DNA from: Lineus longissimus
Taxonomy: Eukaryota > Nemertea > Pilidiophora > Heteronemertea > Lineidae
Length of the DNA stretch: 64,000 bases
NCBI RefSeq assembly: GCF_910592395.1
Contig: NC_088322.1
Coordinates: forward strand, 15,805,431 to 15,869,430
Direction of reading: 5' to 3'
Positions within the stretch are counted from its first letter, which is position 1, and each line of letters starts with the position of its first letter. Under the pieces are notes generated by a model, which saw nothing but the letters and a program-made list of their open reading frames with translations, had not been told where the DNA came from and ran no database searches. The translations under genes and the position numbers were made by a program. Below are positions 12,101-22,918 of this stretch, in pieces.

Positions 12101-15100
12101 GACTGAATGAACGGATTTGGAAGTCGAAAGTTGAATTCTCAAGACCGCTGCTATCAGTTTGACATTAACCAGTTCGGTCTCCTATATTGATAACGCATGC
12201 AAGCTTGGCTTTATATTAACTGCACCAAAAGCATGTGATGGGAAAATGATAGGCACGTTGGCGATATTGTAACAAAAGTTTGACACGACACAAATTCTAT
12301 GGCTTTCTAGTGTTGTAGTCATAGTGACAATGAGAAAGCTGGATAGCCCATACCCCTGCTGAGCTGGCAATGACTGCATGCTTGTCATAAGAAGGGTCTT
12401 TGTCAGATTTCAGAAATGCATGAGATTACTCTTAGAGGTGGTAAAATGCATGGCTTGTATGAGGCAGAGAAGGACTGCTGTATGTATCCCCAGAATGGCC
12501 TAAAGGGCAGCATAGTTGATACATACAGGATGTTCTATTGCCAGTGGCTGGAAGTATACACATGTCATAGTTGGCTGCTCTTTGACTGATTATTGTGCCA
12601 ACGTTAGATTCACAGAGCTGAGCAAGATTAACAAGATTTTCTATTGTTATCACTGCATTGTCACTCTTTGACAACAATTGAATAAGTCATAAGTACTTTA
12701 GCTTTGTTACTGGGTCAAAGTGTTGAGATCCTGAGCCATGCACTTTGATCCAAGTTTATTAGACCATGTCTTGCAGACCTTGTTTAGATCAGAATATTCC
12801 TATTCAGTTGAGGTTAAATGGCTATTTTGTTTCTAACCGTTAACTCCCAATCACAATGGGATATCTTGACTCTTTAATTTGACTGGTTTTAGGGATGGCA
12901 CTGTTTATTTATATGGCTTGCTCCAACCTAACCTTATACCCAGGGAGGCTTCTAGCCAGCAAGCATGGTTATGCTGCTACATACTGGATTCCTGGGTGTT
13001 AGGTTGAACTGCACAGTATTCAGAGAGAGTGATTCTTTGGTTGTTGTTCCTGGTTGGGTACACGGGGGTGCTGGCTCGTGTGGCATGAGGGGTTAACTGT
13101 TTACGACCCTGTACGGTTGTTGTTTCAAATTCTCTCTTGAACGATGGTATACAATTGTTTTGTATCACTTTCTTCCAATAGTGGATAACACTACAATACT
13201 TGGCAGCGTGATTGCATGCAGGCATAAAGATGAAGCAATAAGGTTTGATGGCATGGTGTTAGCATCCCATTCTGTCATAAGTGCATCTCAGATTCCCCTA
13301 TCCCCTGGGACTGCTCTGATACGAGAGAGCTCTTGTCACAGTTGTAAATCAGCTCTGACATGAGAGGTCTCTTAACTGTTAGAGAAGATGTGTCAGCTGC
13401 AATGATACTCGGCTGTATATGCTATTGTACGCAGAGATGTGATTTTCTGACATGTAAAAGTGTCGCTTGATTCAATATATGAGATCATGTGAGTGAATAT
13501 TGAGCTGTCTGGTTGTCTGCTTTCTTTGGTGGCGGCGCTGCAGGGAGTCGGATGGCATGACAATCGTTAAAATAAACTTTTTTTTGAAAAAGCGATTTGA
13601 TGTTTTGACATGGTGCATGTCAAATGGGAAACTGCATGTTTTCATTCATCGAATTACAAAGTTCTTCAAAGGTTTTTAACTTCAAAACTTCAAATATCGC
13701 CACACATTTATTGGACATTTATTTGAGTGAACGATTAGCAGTGAGTAACAAGACAGCCAAGGTCGACCAGAGATCCATCCTATTCAAGACCTTCTCTTCT
13801 CATCTACTGATAATTTAAACATTTATCTCGTTTATATTTTTCAGGGTCGTTAACATCCTGTGATTCGTTTTTGAGCGTCTTCCAAAACAAAGGTCTGAGA
13901 CCAGAGGCAATATGTCCTTGTGCGAGTTCAGCAGAAGGTTTGACGGTTTCAGTCAGAAGGTAAGATGTGCTGTGGTAGTCTATTGGTTAAAGTGTTAGGC
14001 TCTCAAACCAAGGGTTGTGTGTTTGAACCCCGGCCTCGTGTCTGCTTTACTCTCCCAGTGTCTTCTAAAACAAACTTCAGACCAGAGGCTCTTGATCCCC
14101 ATTACAATAAAGTAACTTGCCTGAGGTTCTGAACTAAGAATGTAACTTGTTTTCCTTCACCCTTCACACTCAACTTGTAAAGTCCTTTGATTGAGAGGTA
14201 TTATCAGGATTCCTTGTATCTTGTGACTATCGAAACACCCAAGCAGCTTCTGATGGACTCCTCCTTCAGGCTTATTATGGGGTCACTAGATCAATCGCCT
14301 TAACAGATGCCCAGCCATGTGGGGCCCAGCCATGAGGGGCCCAGCCATGTTGGGCCCAGCCATGTTGGGCCCAGCCATGTTGGGCCCAGCCATGTGGGGC
14401 CCAGCCATGTGGGGCCCAGCCATGTGGGGCCCAGCCATGTTGGCCCAGCCATGTGGGGCCAAGCCATGTGGGGCCCAGGCATGTGGGCATGCATGAAATG
14501 TTCACTCAATTTTTCATTCAGTTTGATTGTAATTGTTAGTGTTTGTATGTTTGTTGCAGGCCAGGCAAGACTGGGTCGAGTGCTACAGGTCGTGGAGTGC
14601 TATCTATGCAAGGCCTCAGCTACGGTGTGGTCCGCGTCGACTCAGAGAACAGTTTGACGTCATTGACGTTACAGGACTGTGGTCAGGTGATGCCCGGAGG
14701 TAAGACAAAGACTAATCACTTGCCGCTTGAAGAATTTGTTCAAAACTTTCTTTCAAATGAGTAATAACAGTTGCTAGATAACATCGTTGTACGGTAGGAA
14801 ACGCAAATAGTTGACATTCGGGAATGGCTATCCAGTCAAAATAGAATTGATGTGACGGACTTTTGAATGTGGACAATAACTTTATCAATATACTTATATT
14901 TGTTTTCAGCAATGACTGTCGTTGTGAAGACAGACGGCCAGCCATATTTATGCAAGACTGACGAGGTCGGTGAGATCTGTCTGAGCTCTGGTTACACTGG
15001 CACTGGCTACTGGGGGCTACAAGGGGTCACCAATAGTATGTTTAAAGTGCAAGCCTTGATGCCAGAGGGTAACCCTATCTCGGAACAACCGTTTGTGAGG

Positions 15101-18100
15101 ACGGGACTGCTTGGTTTCCTTGGCCCGGTGAGTACAGACACTTCATTCTGTTGTTATTGTTCTTTGTTACAGTTTCTTAGTCCCTGTTTGCCATTGTGCT
15201 TCCCTTGAGTTTAACTCTGTTATGTTTGGGAAGACATTGTTTTCTTGCCTTTTCGTTCATTCTTTGTTAATTTTCCCCCAGGGTGGTCTGATCTTCATCT
15301 GCGGGAGCCGGGATGGTCTGATGACGGTCGGAGGCAGACGACACAACACTGATGACATCATCGCCACAGTACTCGCTGTAGAACCAATGAAATTCATTTA
15401 CCGGGGACGGATAGCAGTGTTCTCTGTACGAGTACTGAAGGATGAGAGGATAATAATCATTGCGGAACAGAGGCCTGATTGTTCAGAAGAAGAGGTGAGT
15501 TGATGAAAACTTTGCAAAAAACAAACTGTTTTCTCTTCCAGTCCCGAAGTTTGAGCAACCCACGTGCGGTTCATGTTCATGTTTGGGATTGTGATTCTAG
15601 GCCAGTAATGAGTCGTACCTTCTTTTCAGAGTTTTCAATGGATGAGCCGAGTTCTCCAAGCCGTCGACAGCATCCACCAAGTGGGCGTTTACTGCCTGGC
15701 TCTTGTGCCGCCAAACTATTTACCCAAGACGCCACTAGGTGGCATTCATCTCCACGAGGCCAAGAAGAAGTTCTTAGAAGGATCGTTACATCCGGCTAAC
15801 CTCCTGATGTGTCCGCACACGTGTGTGACGAATCTACCAAAACCACGGGAAATACACTCGAGTAGTTTTCAAATGGCGGGTAAGAACCTACAGTCACTTC
15901 AATGGAGTGGATTGATTGAGGAAGAGATTGACTCATCACTGGTGCTGCTGGGTCTTCAGTCTTAACAATGAAATAGATCACCGAGTGTGATGTCCAGATA
16001 ATGTATCGCCCAGCAGCAGTTGGCGCAGTAGAAATCGTCTTCATCATAATTGGTGTTATAAAACTCTCTTTGATCTTACATCACTTGGGTAATTGAAAGA
16101 AATCATATTGTTGTTTTCCTCTTGTTACAGATGTCGGCCCATCAGCGGTCATGGTTGGTAACATAGTCCAAGGTGCACGCCTGGCCTATGCACAGGGTCG
16201 GGATATCGGTGTGATGGATGAAGAGAGTGAAGGAGCCAAGCGCTATCAATTCCTGTCTGAGATTCTACGATGGCGGTCGATGACCACGTCAGACCACATG
16301 CTGTTTTCGTTGATAAATGCAAAGGTAAGCGCCAACAGACGCTACCAGATTTTGAGCAGACGATAGCCTTTTTACACATATTCTCAAAAATAGAGGCTTG
16401 AATTTGAATGTGGATAAATGAAAGTTTATCTGGCGACTGTCTGAACAATATTTAATCGATTTGTACTGAAAGAATTTGTTTGATTTGGTAGAAGAACATG
16501 CCAAAGATGTCTGAAGGTGGTGCTGGTGGAGAACTCCTCGAGAGTCTTCCTCTCTATGACCAGGAATGAAACATGTTGATTTGAGCATCGATCTAATTCT
16601 TTTATTAGCTCTGCTCTGAAACTGAATTCTACAAAATACCTTTTTTTCTTGACAGGGCGCAGTCGGGGCCTCCTTAACCTGCATCCAACTCCACAAGAAG
16701 GCTGAGCGTATCGGCTGCCTTCTACTAGAGAAAGGCAAACTGAACACAGGTGACCACGTCGCGCTGATCTTCTCACCCGGATTGGACTTAATCGCTGCCT
16801 TCTATGGCTGCCTCTACGTCGGATGTGTACCTGTGACGGTACGACCGCCCCACCCGCAGAATATCTCGACAACCCTACCCACAGCGAGGATGGTTGTGGA
16901 AGTGAGCAAGTCGGTAGCCATTTTGACCAACGCGGCAACAATCAAACTACTCAAATCAAAAGTAAGTTTTGACAGATTCTTCAGGTGGCGGTTTGCATTT
17001 TGGCTGGCTGAGATACGATCATTGCTGTAGAGATCAAACATGTTCTATGCCACGCAATCAAAAATGACTTCTTATCTCATTTGGTAATGTTGTGTTGCAG
17101 GAGGCTTCTGCTATCGTTGATGCGAAGACCTGGCCGACGGTTCTGGACACAGACGACACATCGAAGAAGAAGCTGACAGGCATCTACCGCGCACCCACAC
17201 CAGAGATGCTCTGCTATCTTGACTTCAGCGTGTCAACGACTGGCATGTTAGCTGGCGTGAAGGTATAAACTCTTCATCATTTATGAGTGTTTCAAGGGTT
17301 GGAATCATTCAAGACAGCTGTGACACCGACTGTAGCAATGCTGGACGGGTAACAAGGGCACTGGTCCCACTCGGCACGACTAGTTGGGTAGTGTCAAGAA
17401 AGCCTTCCATTAACACATGTCATTCTGTCTCTCTTCCAGATGTCACACGCTGCCACCTCTGCCCTGTGTCGGTCCCAGAAGCTACAGTGTGAGCTCTACC
17501 CCTCGCGTGATGTCGCTCTCTGCCTAGACCCGTACTGCGGCCTAGGCTTTGTACTATGGTGCTTAAGCAGTATCTATTCAGGTCATCATTCCATACTAAT
17601 TCCACCCAGTGAGGTTGAGGCGAACCCAGCAGCCTGGTTAACGACGGTCAGTCAGCACAAAGGTAAGAACACAACAGAAATTTATTACTCAGTTTTGGCC
17701 ACATCTAATGCTTTTGACTTCTTCAGTATCGGTGTTTGCTTGCTCTACACTTGTGGCATGGACATGGGTCCTGATTATAGGTCTCTACACTGATTGTGGC
17801 CTGAGAAAGCATAGACTGCCTTTGATGGCCTGGACATGGGTTCTGGTTACCTACAATTCACCTTTTCTTTGCAGTTCGTGATACGTTTTGTTCCTATGGT
17901 GTGATGGAGTTGTGTAGTAAGGGCCTAGGCACTTCTGCCCTCGCGCTCAAACAGAAAGGCGTCAACCTGTCATGCGTGCGAACGCTGGTCGTGATTGCAG
18001 AAGAACGGCCGCGGATAGCGTTGACATCTAGTTTCTCTAAACTCTTCTCAAGTCTTGGATTGTCGCCTCGGGCTGTCAGCACAAGCTTTGGTTGTAGAGT

Positions 18101-19986
18101 GAACGTTGGCATATGTTTACAGGTAAGTTACAGCCTTGTATAAAGTAGGTCTTGTTCTACCTGAGGAGTTAGTGTTTTGAATCCATGAGGATAGATCAAG
18201 ATGTCACTATTGGCACATGATCCGATTGGGTCTCTGCATCTAGTCATTTTGGCTTGCACGCTGGGCACTGACATGTTAGTGCCAACCTGGCTATGCGGGT
18301 CAGTGGTTGAAGTTCACATTTCAAAAACTTATGTGATGGAGAGATGTTATAAAGCATGTTGTTCCTCTCTCCAGGGTGCCTCAAGTCCAGATACGACCTC
18401 CGTCTACGTGGACATGCGAGCGTTGCGTAATGATCGCGTGGCTCTCGTGGAGAAGGGCAGTCCTAACAGTATGTGTCTGATGGAGTCGGGCAAGCTGTTG
18501 CCTGGGGTCAAGGTTATCATAGCCAACCCAGAAACCAAGGGACAGTGCGCTGATTCTCATCTCGGAGAGGTAAGCTATCGTTTCAATCTCATGCCAAACA
18601 TATCAAAACCTCTTGATATGACCATTTGTTTCAAAGCTCATGTTTGTTATTTTCAGATGGTACCATTTGCAGATTGATAAGATTTTTGAATGTGAGATGA
18701 TAAAACTTTGGAAATTTTCTGAAAATAGTCCCCATTGCATATGTTGTTTGTTGTTTCCAGATCTGGGTGGCTTGTCCACACAATGCCTCAGGTTACTTCA
18801 CGATATATGGGGAGGAATCACTCCATGCTGATCATTTCAATGCCCGCCTTGCGACTGGTGATATACATGGGTCTTATGCCCGCACAGGATTCCTTGGATT
18901 CATACGCCGAACTGAACTCACTCAGTCAGACGGAGGTAAGTCACCCGAGCTGATTAAGGCATCCTATGAAATGTTTGGGGGAGACCTAGAATAAAATAGC
19001 AGTTGTCCTGATGTCCTTTGCGACAGACCTGGTCTCTGTTAGATGCTGTAAAAGCTCGGCCTTTCTCTTGGACCTGGCAGAAGCTCTCAATCACTTTCCC
19101 ACCTGTACCAGTCAACCTTCCAGATAATGATGAGCGTGTTTTCTTTCAGAACGTCACGATGCCATGTTTGTTGTTGGTGCTCTCAATCTCTTTCCCACCT
19201 GTTCCAGTCAACCATCCAGATAATGATGAGCGTGTTTTCTTTCAGAACGTCACGATGCCATGTTTGTTGTTGGTGCTCTTGATGAAACAGTCATGTTACG
19301 TAACATGCGCTTTCATCCGATCGATATTGAAAATAGTGTGCTTAGATGTCATAGGAAAATCTGTGAATGGTAAGTAAACTTGTATTTCTCTCTTGACTTG
19401 ATCACTGTTATCACACGAGAGGGCACTCAGTGGCTCTTTCATGGTCAACAATGTTAGGAGCCTTGTTCAACATGTCCAGCTGATCACTTCATATTCAATA
19501 CCTGTTGACAATATGACACCACGCTATCGACACCTAACAAGGAATGAGTGAGTCTGTACTTTTCAAACATCAGGCTAAGTTTCACAGAATCTCTTTTTCT
19601 TTCTCATCTGTGAATGAAAATAGACATGACATCATCATTCTGGACGCGTTCGTCATTCTGGACGCGTTCGTCATTCTGGACGCGTTCGTCATTCTGGACA
19701 CGTTTGTCATTCTGCGAGCATTCTCCATTTCAGTGCTGTCTTTACCTGGACCAATCTACTTGTTGTTGTCGTCGAGCTGGACGGAAACGAAAATGAGGCT
19801 CTAGATCTTGTGCCTCTCGTGACCAATGCCGTCTTGGAGGATAATCAGTTAGTCGTCGGTGTCGTTGTTGTTGTTGATCCTGGAGTCGTGCCTATAAATT
19901 CCCGCGGTGAGAAGCAGAGGATGCATCTACGTGACGGATTCCTCGCAGATCAACTCGACCCGATTTATGTCGCGTACAACATGTAG
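2845..19986 (+). CDS. DIP2: DIP2, disco-interacting protein 2 (5' partial)
   Basis: Exons: 2845-2919, 4010-4099, 7898-8284, 8608-8757, 9026-9145, 9272-9469, 9596-9792, 9941-10168, 10408-10575, 10711-10804, 11058-11177, 13845-13959, 14560-14699, 14910-15127, 15282-15494, 15630-15879, 16131-16324, 16656-16961, 17101-17262, 17440-17662, 17875-18122, 18375-18569, 18761-18935, 19246-19369, 19734-19986. All introns are GT-AG and phases agree, giving 1547 residues. Remembered human DIP2 paralogues have about 1560-1580, so only the extreme N-terminus is missing. The order is a DMAP1-binding-type segment, a basic Ser-rich linker, then two AMP-binding (fatty-acyl-AMP-ligase-like) domains, ending in the family-typical LDPIYVAYNM. 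Family knowledge: DIP2 proteins are linked to axon and dendrite morphology in animals and to control of particular diacylglycerols in yeast and flies. The first exon lies outside the window or was missed. Confidence 0.96.
4100..4430 (+). repeat. Diverged tandem duplication starting at a splice donor
   Basis: A unit of about 175-180 bp is present twice. Both copies begin with a donor-like GTACGAGCTCTTTC / GTATGAGCTCTTTC (4100 and about 4271). Both continue through CTTCAGCCAA and TGATGTACTGCAAGG / TGATGTACTACAAGG to GAAGCATAGGTGAAG / AAAGCATAGGTGAAG. The first copy abuts the end of the coding exon at 4099. The second has no matching exon in front of it. Confidence 0.6.
4100..7897 (+). other. 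DIP2 intron, 3.8 kb
   Basis: Nothing coding was recognised. Apart from the diverged tandem duplication next to the 4099 splice donor, the stretch is plain AT-moderate intron. A short direct duplication of CACTGGGGCACAGATATC sits at about 7828-7858, just before the acceptor at 7897. Confidence 0.8.
9272..15879 (+). CDS. DIP2: DIP2 exons 6-16: first AMP-binding-like domain
   Basis: These eleven exons encode the first acyl-adenylate-ligase-like domain. Landmarks are GDRVALVYPNNDP and FYGCLMAGVVPVPVEVP (N-terminal subdomain), GVTVTRANML in place of the usual Ser/Thr/Gly-rich phosphate-binding loop, VKSRDMHWGLL, LRMLLVADGANP, GRGVLSMQGLSYGVVRVDS, VRTGLLGFLGPGGLIF, GRRHNTDDI and PLGGIHLHEAKK. The atypical loop is a family trait, so catalytic ability of this domain cannot be read from sequence. 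The largest internal gap is the 2.7 kb intron 11178-13844. The exon at 13845 restores frame by completing a Trp codon. Confidence 0.95.
9510..9558 (+). repeat. Interspersed repeat fragment (copy 1)
   Basis: About 49 bp in a DIP2 intron recur at 38969-39017 in an ELK intron. The last 31 bases, from CTTTCCAATGAATGG through AATAGGTTT, are identical; the first part differs at about four positions. This indicates a dispersed repeat family of which only a fragment is visible. Confidence 0.7.
11178..13844 (+). other. DIP2 intron, 2.7 kb
   Basis: No exon is supported. Flanking exons join in phase (the Trp codon is split T/GG) and no residues are missing against remembered vertebrate DIP2. I saw no clear repeat structure in it. 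Confidence 0.8.
13970..14045 (+). repeat. tRNA-derived SINE-like sequence
   Basis: Just after the donor of the exon ending at 13959 is a tRNA-like stretch. It has a D-arm region TATTGGTTAAAGTGTTAGG at 13981-13999, an anticodon-arm-like middle, and a B-box-like GTTTGAACCCC at about 14021-14031. The usual TTCG of the B box is TTTG and stems are imperfect, so a SINE head or tRNA pseudogene is more likely than a working tRNA. Confidence 0.5.
14305..14483 (+). repeat. 15-bp minisatellite, about 12 copies
   Basis: The unit GGCCCAGCCATGTGG, with variants ending TTGG or AGGG, repeats head to tail inside the DIP2 intron before the exon at 14560. Because 15 is a multiple of three, every frame stays open, which produces spurious repetitive reading frames on both strands. 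Copies near the right edge are the most irregular. Confidence 0.92.
16131..19986 (+). CDS. DIP2: DIP2 exons 17-25: second AMP-binding-like domain and C-terminus
   Basis: This is the second acyl-adenylate-ligase-like domain. Landmarks: SEILRWRSMTTSDHMLF; GDHVALIFSPGLDLIAAFYG; VPVTVRPPHPQN; LDFSVSTTGMLAGVKMSHAA (equivalent of the phosphate-binding loop); LDPYCGLGFVLWCL; SILIPPSEVE; VVIAEERPRIAL; SFGCRVN; VYVDMRALRNDRV; NASGYFTIYGEESL; RTGFLGFIRRTEL; RFHPIDIE; and SRGEKQRMHLRDGFL before the stop at 19984-19986. It is more strongly conserved than the first domain. The penultimate exon has a duplicated acceptor upstream (see the repeat at 19083-19274). Confidence 0.96.
19083..19274 (+). repeat. 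96-bp tandem duplication containing a splice acceptor
   Basis: 19083-19178 and 19179-19274 are near-identical, with only a few substitutions. Each contains the intron end TTTTCTTTCAG and the first 29 bases of the penultimate DIP2 exon. Only the second acceptor (exon from 19246) continues into the full conserved exon. Splicing at the first (19150) would add 96 nt in frame but meet a TAA inside the second copy. The first is therefore a decoy acceptor or a recent duplication. Confidence 0.93.
19636..19721 (+). repeat. 18-bp minisatellite next to the last DIP2 acceptor
   Basis: CATTCTGGACGCGTTCGT repeats four times with a degenerate fifth copy, ending 12 bp before the acceptor AG of the terminal exon at 19734. 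It occupies the place where the branch point and pyrimidine tract would be expected. Confidence 0.92.
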
Positions 19987-20054
19987 ACTAGAAACATTCT
20001 GTGCTGTCAAGACTCTCAAGGTGGCAACGCTTAACACCCCCATTTCCCTATGTT

Positions 20055-20084
20055 GATTCTTCCAGTTAATGTATTGGAAGAGTC
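20055..20084 (+). repeat. Hairpin repeat 1 in the DIP2 3' region
   Basis: GATTCTTCCA pairs with TGGAAGAGTC (10 bp, one G-T wobble) around a 10-nt loop. The flank CATTCTAGAAACT matches the flank of repeat 2. Confidence 0.7.
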
Positions 20085-20137
20085 CATTCTAGAAACTGGG
20101 GCTGTAGTTAAGTTGCCCTCCCCCACGTCTCTGTATA

Positions 20138-20167
20138 GACTCTTCCAGTTAAAGCAACAGAAGAGTC
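20138..20167 (+). repeat. Hairpin repeat 2 in the DIP2 3' region
   Basis: GACTCTTC pairs perfectly with GAAGAGTC around a 14-nt loop. Where repeat 1 has a T-G wobble this copy has C-G, so pairing is kept despite a base change. Confidence 0.7.
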
Positions 20168-20603
20168 CATTCCAGAAACTTGGGGTGTAAATGTTGGATA
20201 AAAATAATGATAAAAGTGATTCATGTCTGCTTGTCATATTGTAATGATGGTGTACAGATTGAACCGTTTCACTGTTGGCCGCCTCTTCCTTAGCAAATTT
20301 GGAGTAAGTCTATATGATCCATACAGTATGGAAGCAGACATCAACCTCACCACCAGATGTAAATAGAATACTGTACATAGTCTGTATATGTCATTATTTT
20401 CAGCTTCTTATTCTGGTTCCCAGGCATGCATGGTGCTGACTGGAACAACAGTCAAGAGACCACAGCCAACTTTAAAACAATCTGTAAGTTACCTTAATGG
20501 TCCTGTCAGAAAGTTCTCACTGTAAGCTTTCTAATCAATGGTCATCTCACTAGGTTTAGTCGCAACAGATGCGTCCTAGACATGGTGACACTTGTCATCT
20601 TTA

Positions 20604-20631
20604 GACTCTTCAAGTTCATGCATGATGAGTC
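20604..20631 (+). repeat. Hairpin repeat 3 in the DIP2 3' region
   Basis: GACTC pairs with GAGTC, followed by one mismatch and three more pairs. The right flank GAGTCCATC...GGGTGTA aligns with the flank of repeat 2, so this is a diverged third copy. Confidence 0.5.
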
Positions 20632-22784
20632 CATCAAGGAAAGCAAGGGTGTATATTTTGACTGTTGTTCCAGATCGCATCCCAGTTTTTAGCTTCGAGA
20701 TCTGAGTTGAATATTTCTAATTGTGATGATGTAGAGTAAGTTATTTGTGCCACGTAGGTATGTAGGTCAGGATTGGGATGACAGGAAAGCTTGGTCATAT
20801 GAAGCAGAGCATTTGTAGGAATGAAATAGGACAATGATAGTTCAGTCAGTACGCTGAAACAGTCAATATCTAGCCTTATTCATTCCCATGAAGTTTTGCA
20901 CTTAAATATTTGATAAGCACCAAACGGCCAGTAAGTGCTCACCACTGTGGACTTGTGCCTGAATCTCCATTAACTGGTGATTTTGTATGTTTTTAGCATC
21001 AGTGTCCAATACTACACTTTAGGTATTTTGTAAGACTATAAAACATGTTGTGGTCACTCTCAAGTACATTTGTTCAATACCCGTATAAAACCCCCTGGGG
21101 TGAGGCTTGATATACCTGTGCGTGGGCTGCAGACACTGTAGATCAGCAAGGGAATACACCATATATCACACCCTGTGGAGTGAGCTGAGTTTCTTTCTAG
21201 TTATGATGACATGGTCAGTAGAAAGTCATGATAAAGTGGGGATTACCAGAGTCAGAACAGCAGCCTCCTGTTATGCCTAACAGAGTCTAGACAAAATTCT
21301 TAGTTAGCACCACGCGTTGCTTCCTTCTTGTAGCGCAAGTCACTTTATAGAGCTTTGTTTATGCAGAGATTAGCGTTATGAAAGATAGAAACCTTTTTTT
21401 CGAGAAGGTTCCCTGGGTTTTGTAATTTTGTATGGACAGATAATGGTCAGTATTAGATTTTTGCTAATACGTTGTGTTTTCAATGAATTTTTTACCATAA
21501 CTTCTCATAGATGGCGCTTGTTGTGTTTATCGTTAGTCAAGTGTTGTCTTGCTGATGTTAGGATTATGCAAGGAATGAATGTAAACAACTCTTTGGATTC
21601 AGTATTTAATCTTTCAGTGTCTTAACTTTATAATGAAAGTCATGGAAATCATGTCTGAAACTTTCGATTGAGTCTTAATTTGGTAGAATGAGTCTCAATT
21701 GTTTCTTCTTCAAAAGGACCCCAAACTGGAACAGTAGCGATCCCCCACCCAAAAGAAACTTTGCCACCTTTCATTCTGAGACATTATAACCAGCAGATTA
21801 ACTTGACCTGCTCAAGGTTTCACTATTTTTGCAACTCGAGCGCAATTTTCTTGAACATTTAGTTTGTACATAGGTTTGTATTATTTAAGTAGTAGAATGT
21901 CAACTGTGTATAGTTGTATTTTGGAGATGATTATGTTTATTATTGTGACCAGAAGAACAAACAAACAATTGGAAGAATATGGAGTCAGATCATTGCTGAT
22001 TTCACAGTGACTAATCTGCCTGGAAGTGACTTGAAGATTTAGAAAATACCAAAGCACAGAGCTTCAAGTGCTTCTAAAAAGATGGCGCTGATTATCGCTA
22101 TAATCCTTTGAGTAACAATATAGGTGGGAAAACCTTGTACTTTCTCAAAGTCAGAAAATGTGCAGATTGGTCACTTTGTGGGATCATTGAGGATGTATTA
22201 ATGGATTATAGATGTGAAGACTTGTCTTTCTGATAGTTTACACCGTTGCGGTGCTTGTTAAAGTGTAGGCAATGATGAGCACGCTGCCAGTATCTAAGCT
22301 ACGCTATTTATATTGGATGAAATAACGAGTCGTATGTGTAATTCATTTCAAATCTTGACCGATCAAGGATTGATGTATCAAATGTGGTGTCATGTTTTGC
22401 TTGAAACATGAACCGCATTGAGTTGGGGAATCATCCTTGGTGTGTGAAGATGATATTCACACAATGATCTTCATTCACATAGGGCATCATTCATGAAGGG
22501 TGATAAGCCTTTGAAAATGCCATTTCACCAATTGGTAGACTGTCAGCATGTGTGAGCTAATCAACCTTGATGAATTCTGCCCGTCGTCTTCTGGTATTAT
22601 TTGTATTGCATACCGACAATGGCCCTTGCTGAAGTGTTGGGAAGAGCCATTGTTGGTGTCACACAGAACACAGCTTCTCAAAGAGACAACTAAGCAACAC
22701 CCTCCCAAGCAAGTCACTTCACCTTCCCTGCTCATTCTTGGTCTTGTGTATAGTATCTAAATCAAGTTTGTACTTGGAATTGTA

Positions 22785-22790
22785 AATAAA
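22785..22790 (+). promoter_or_regulatory. Candidate DIP2 polyadenylation signal
   Basis: AATAAA lies 2.8 kb downstream of the DIP2 stop and about 130 bp before the end of the convergent TYW5 coding sequence. TYW5 has its own candidate on the minus strand at 21936-21941, so the two transcripts may overlap tail to tail. Confidence 0.45.
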
Positions 22791-22918
22791 TGATACTAAT
22801 TGTGCAATATAAAATGTATCTTGGCTGATTTCTTTGTAATCGTTGATTTTACGATGGCAAAATACTTCATGGATGGCCCCTTACCCTGAAGAGAGCTCAT
22901 AAATAAAACAAACAGATG

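Larger units (their letters stand above)
19987..22810 (+). other. DIP2: Probable DIP2 3' untranslated region
   Basis: No coding signal is seen between the DIP2 stop and the TYW5 stop. The only plus-strand AATAAA I found is at 22785-22790, 2.8 kb after the stop, so a long 3' UTR is inferred. Shorter forms using variant signals cannot be excluded. The stretch contains three copies of a hairpin-forming sequence. Confidence 0.5.

Noticed and set aside
14275-14657. Repetitive reading frames on both strands (Gly-Pro-Ser-His and Trp-Leu-Gly-Pro repeats)
   Set aside because: Produced by a 15-bp minisatellite whose period is a multiple of three; no start, splice or family support.
19150-19245. Use of the upstream duplicated acceptor as the normal DIP2 splice site
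   Set aside because: Would insert a segment with an in-frame stop and break a highly conserved region; the 19246 acceptor gives the conserved sequence.
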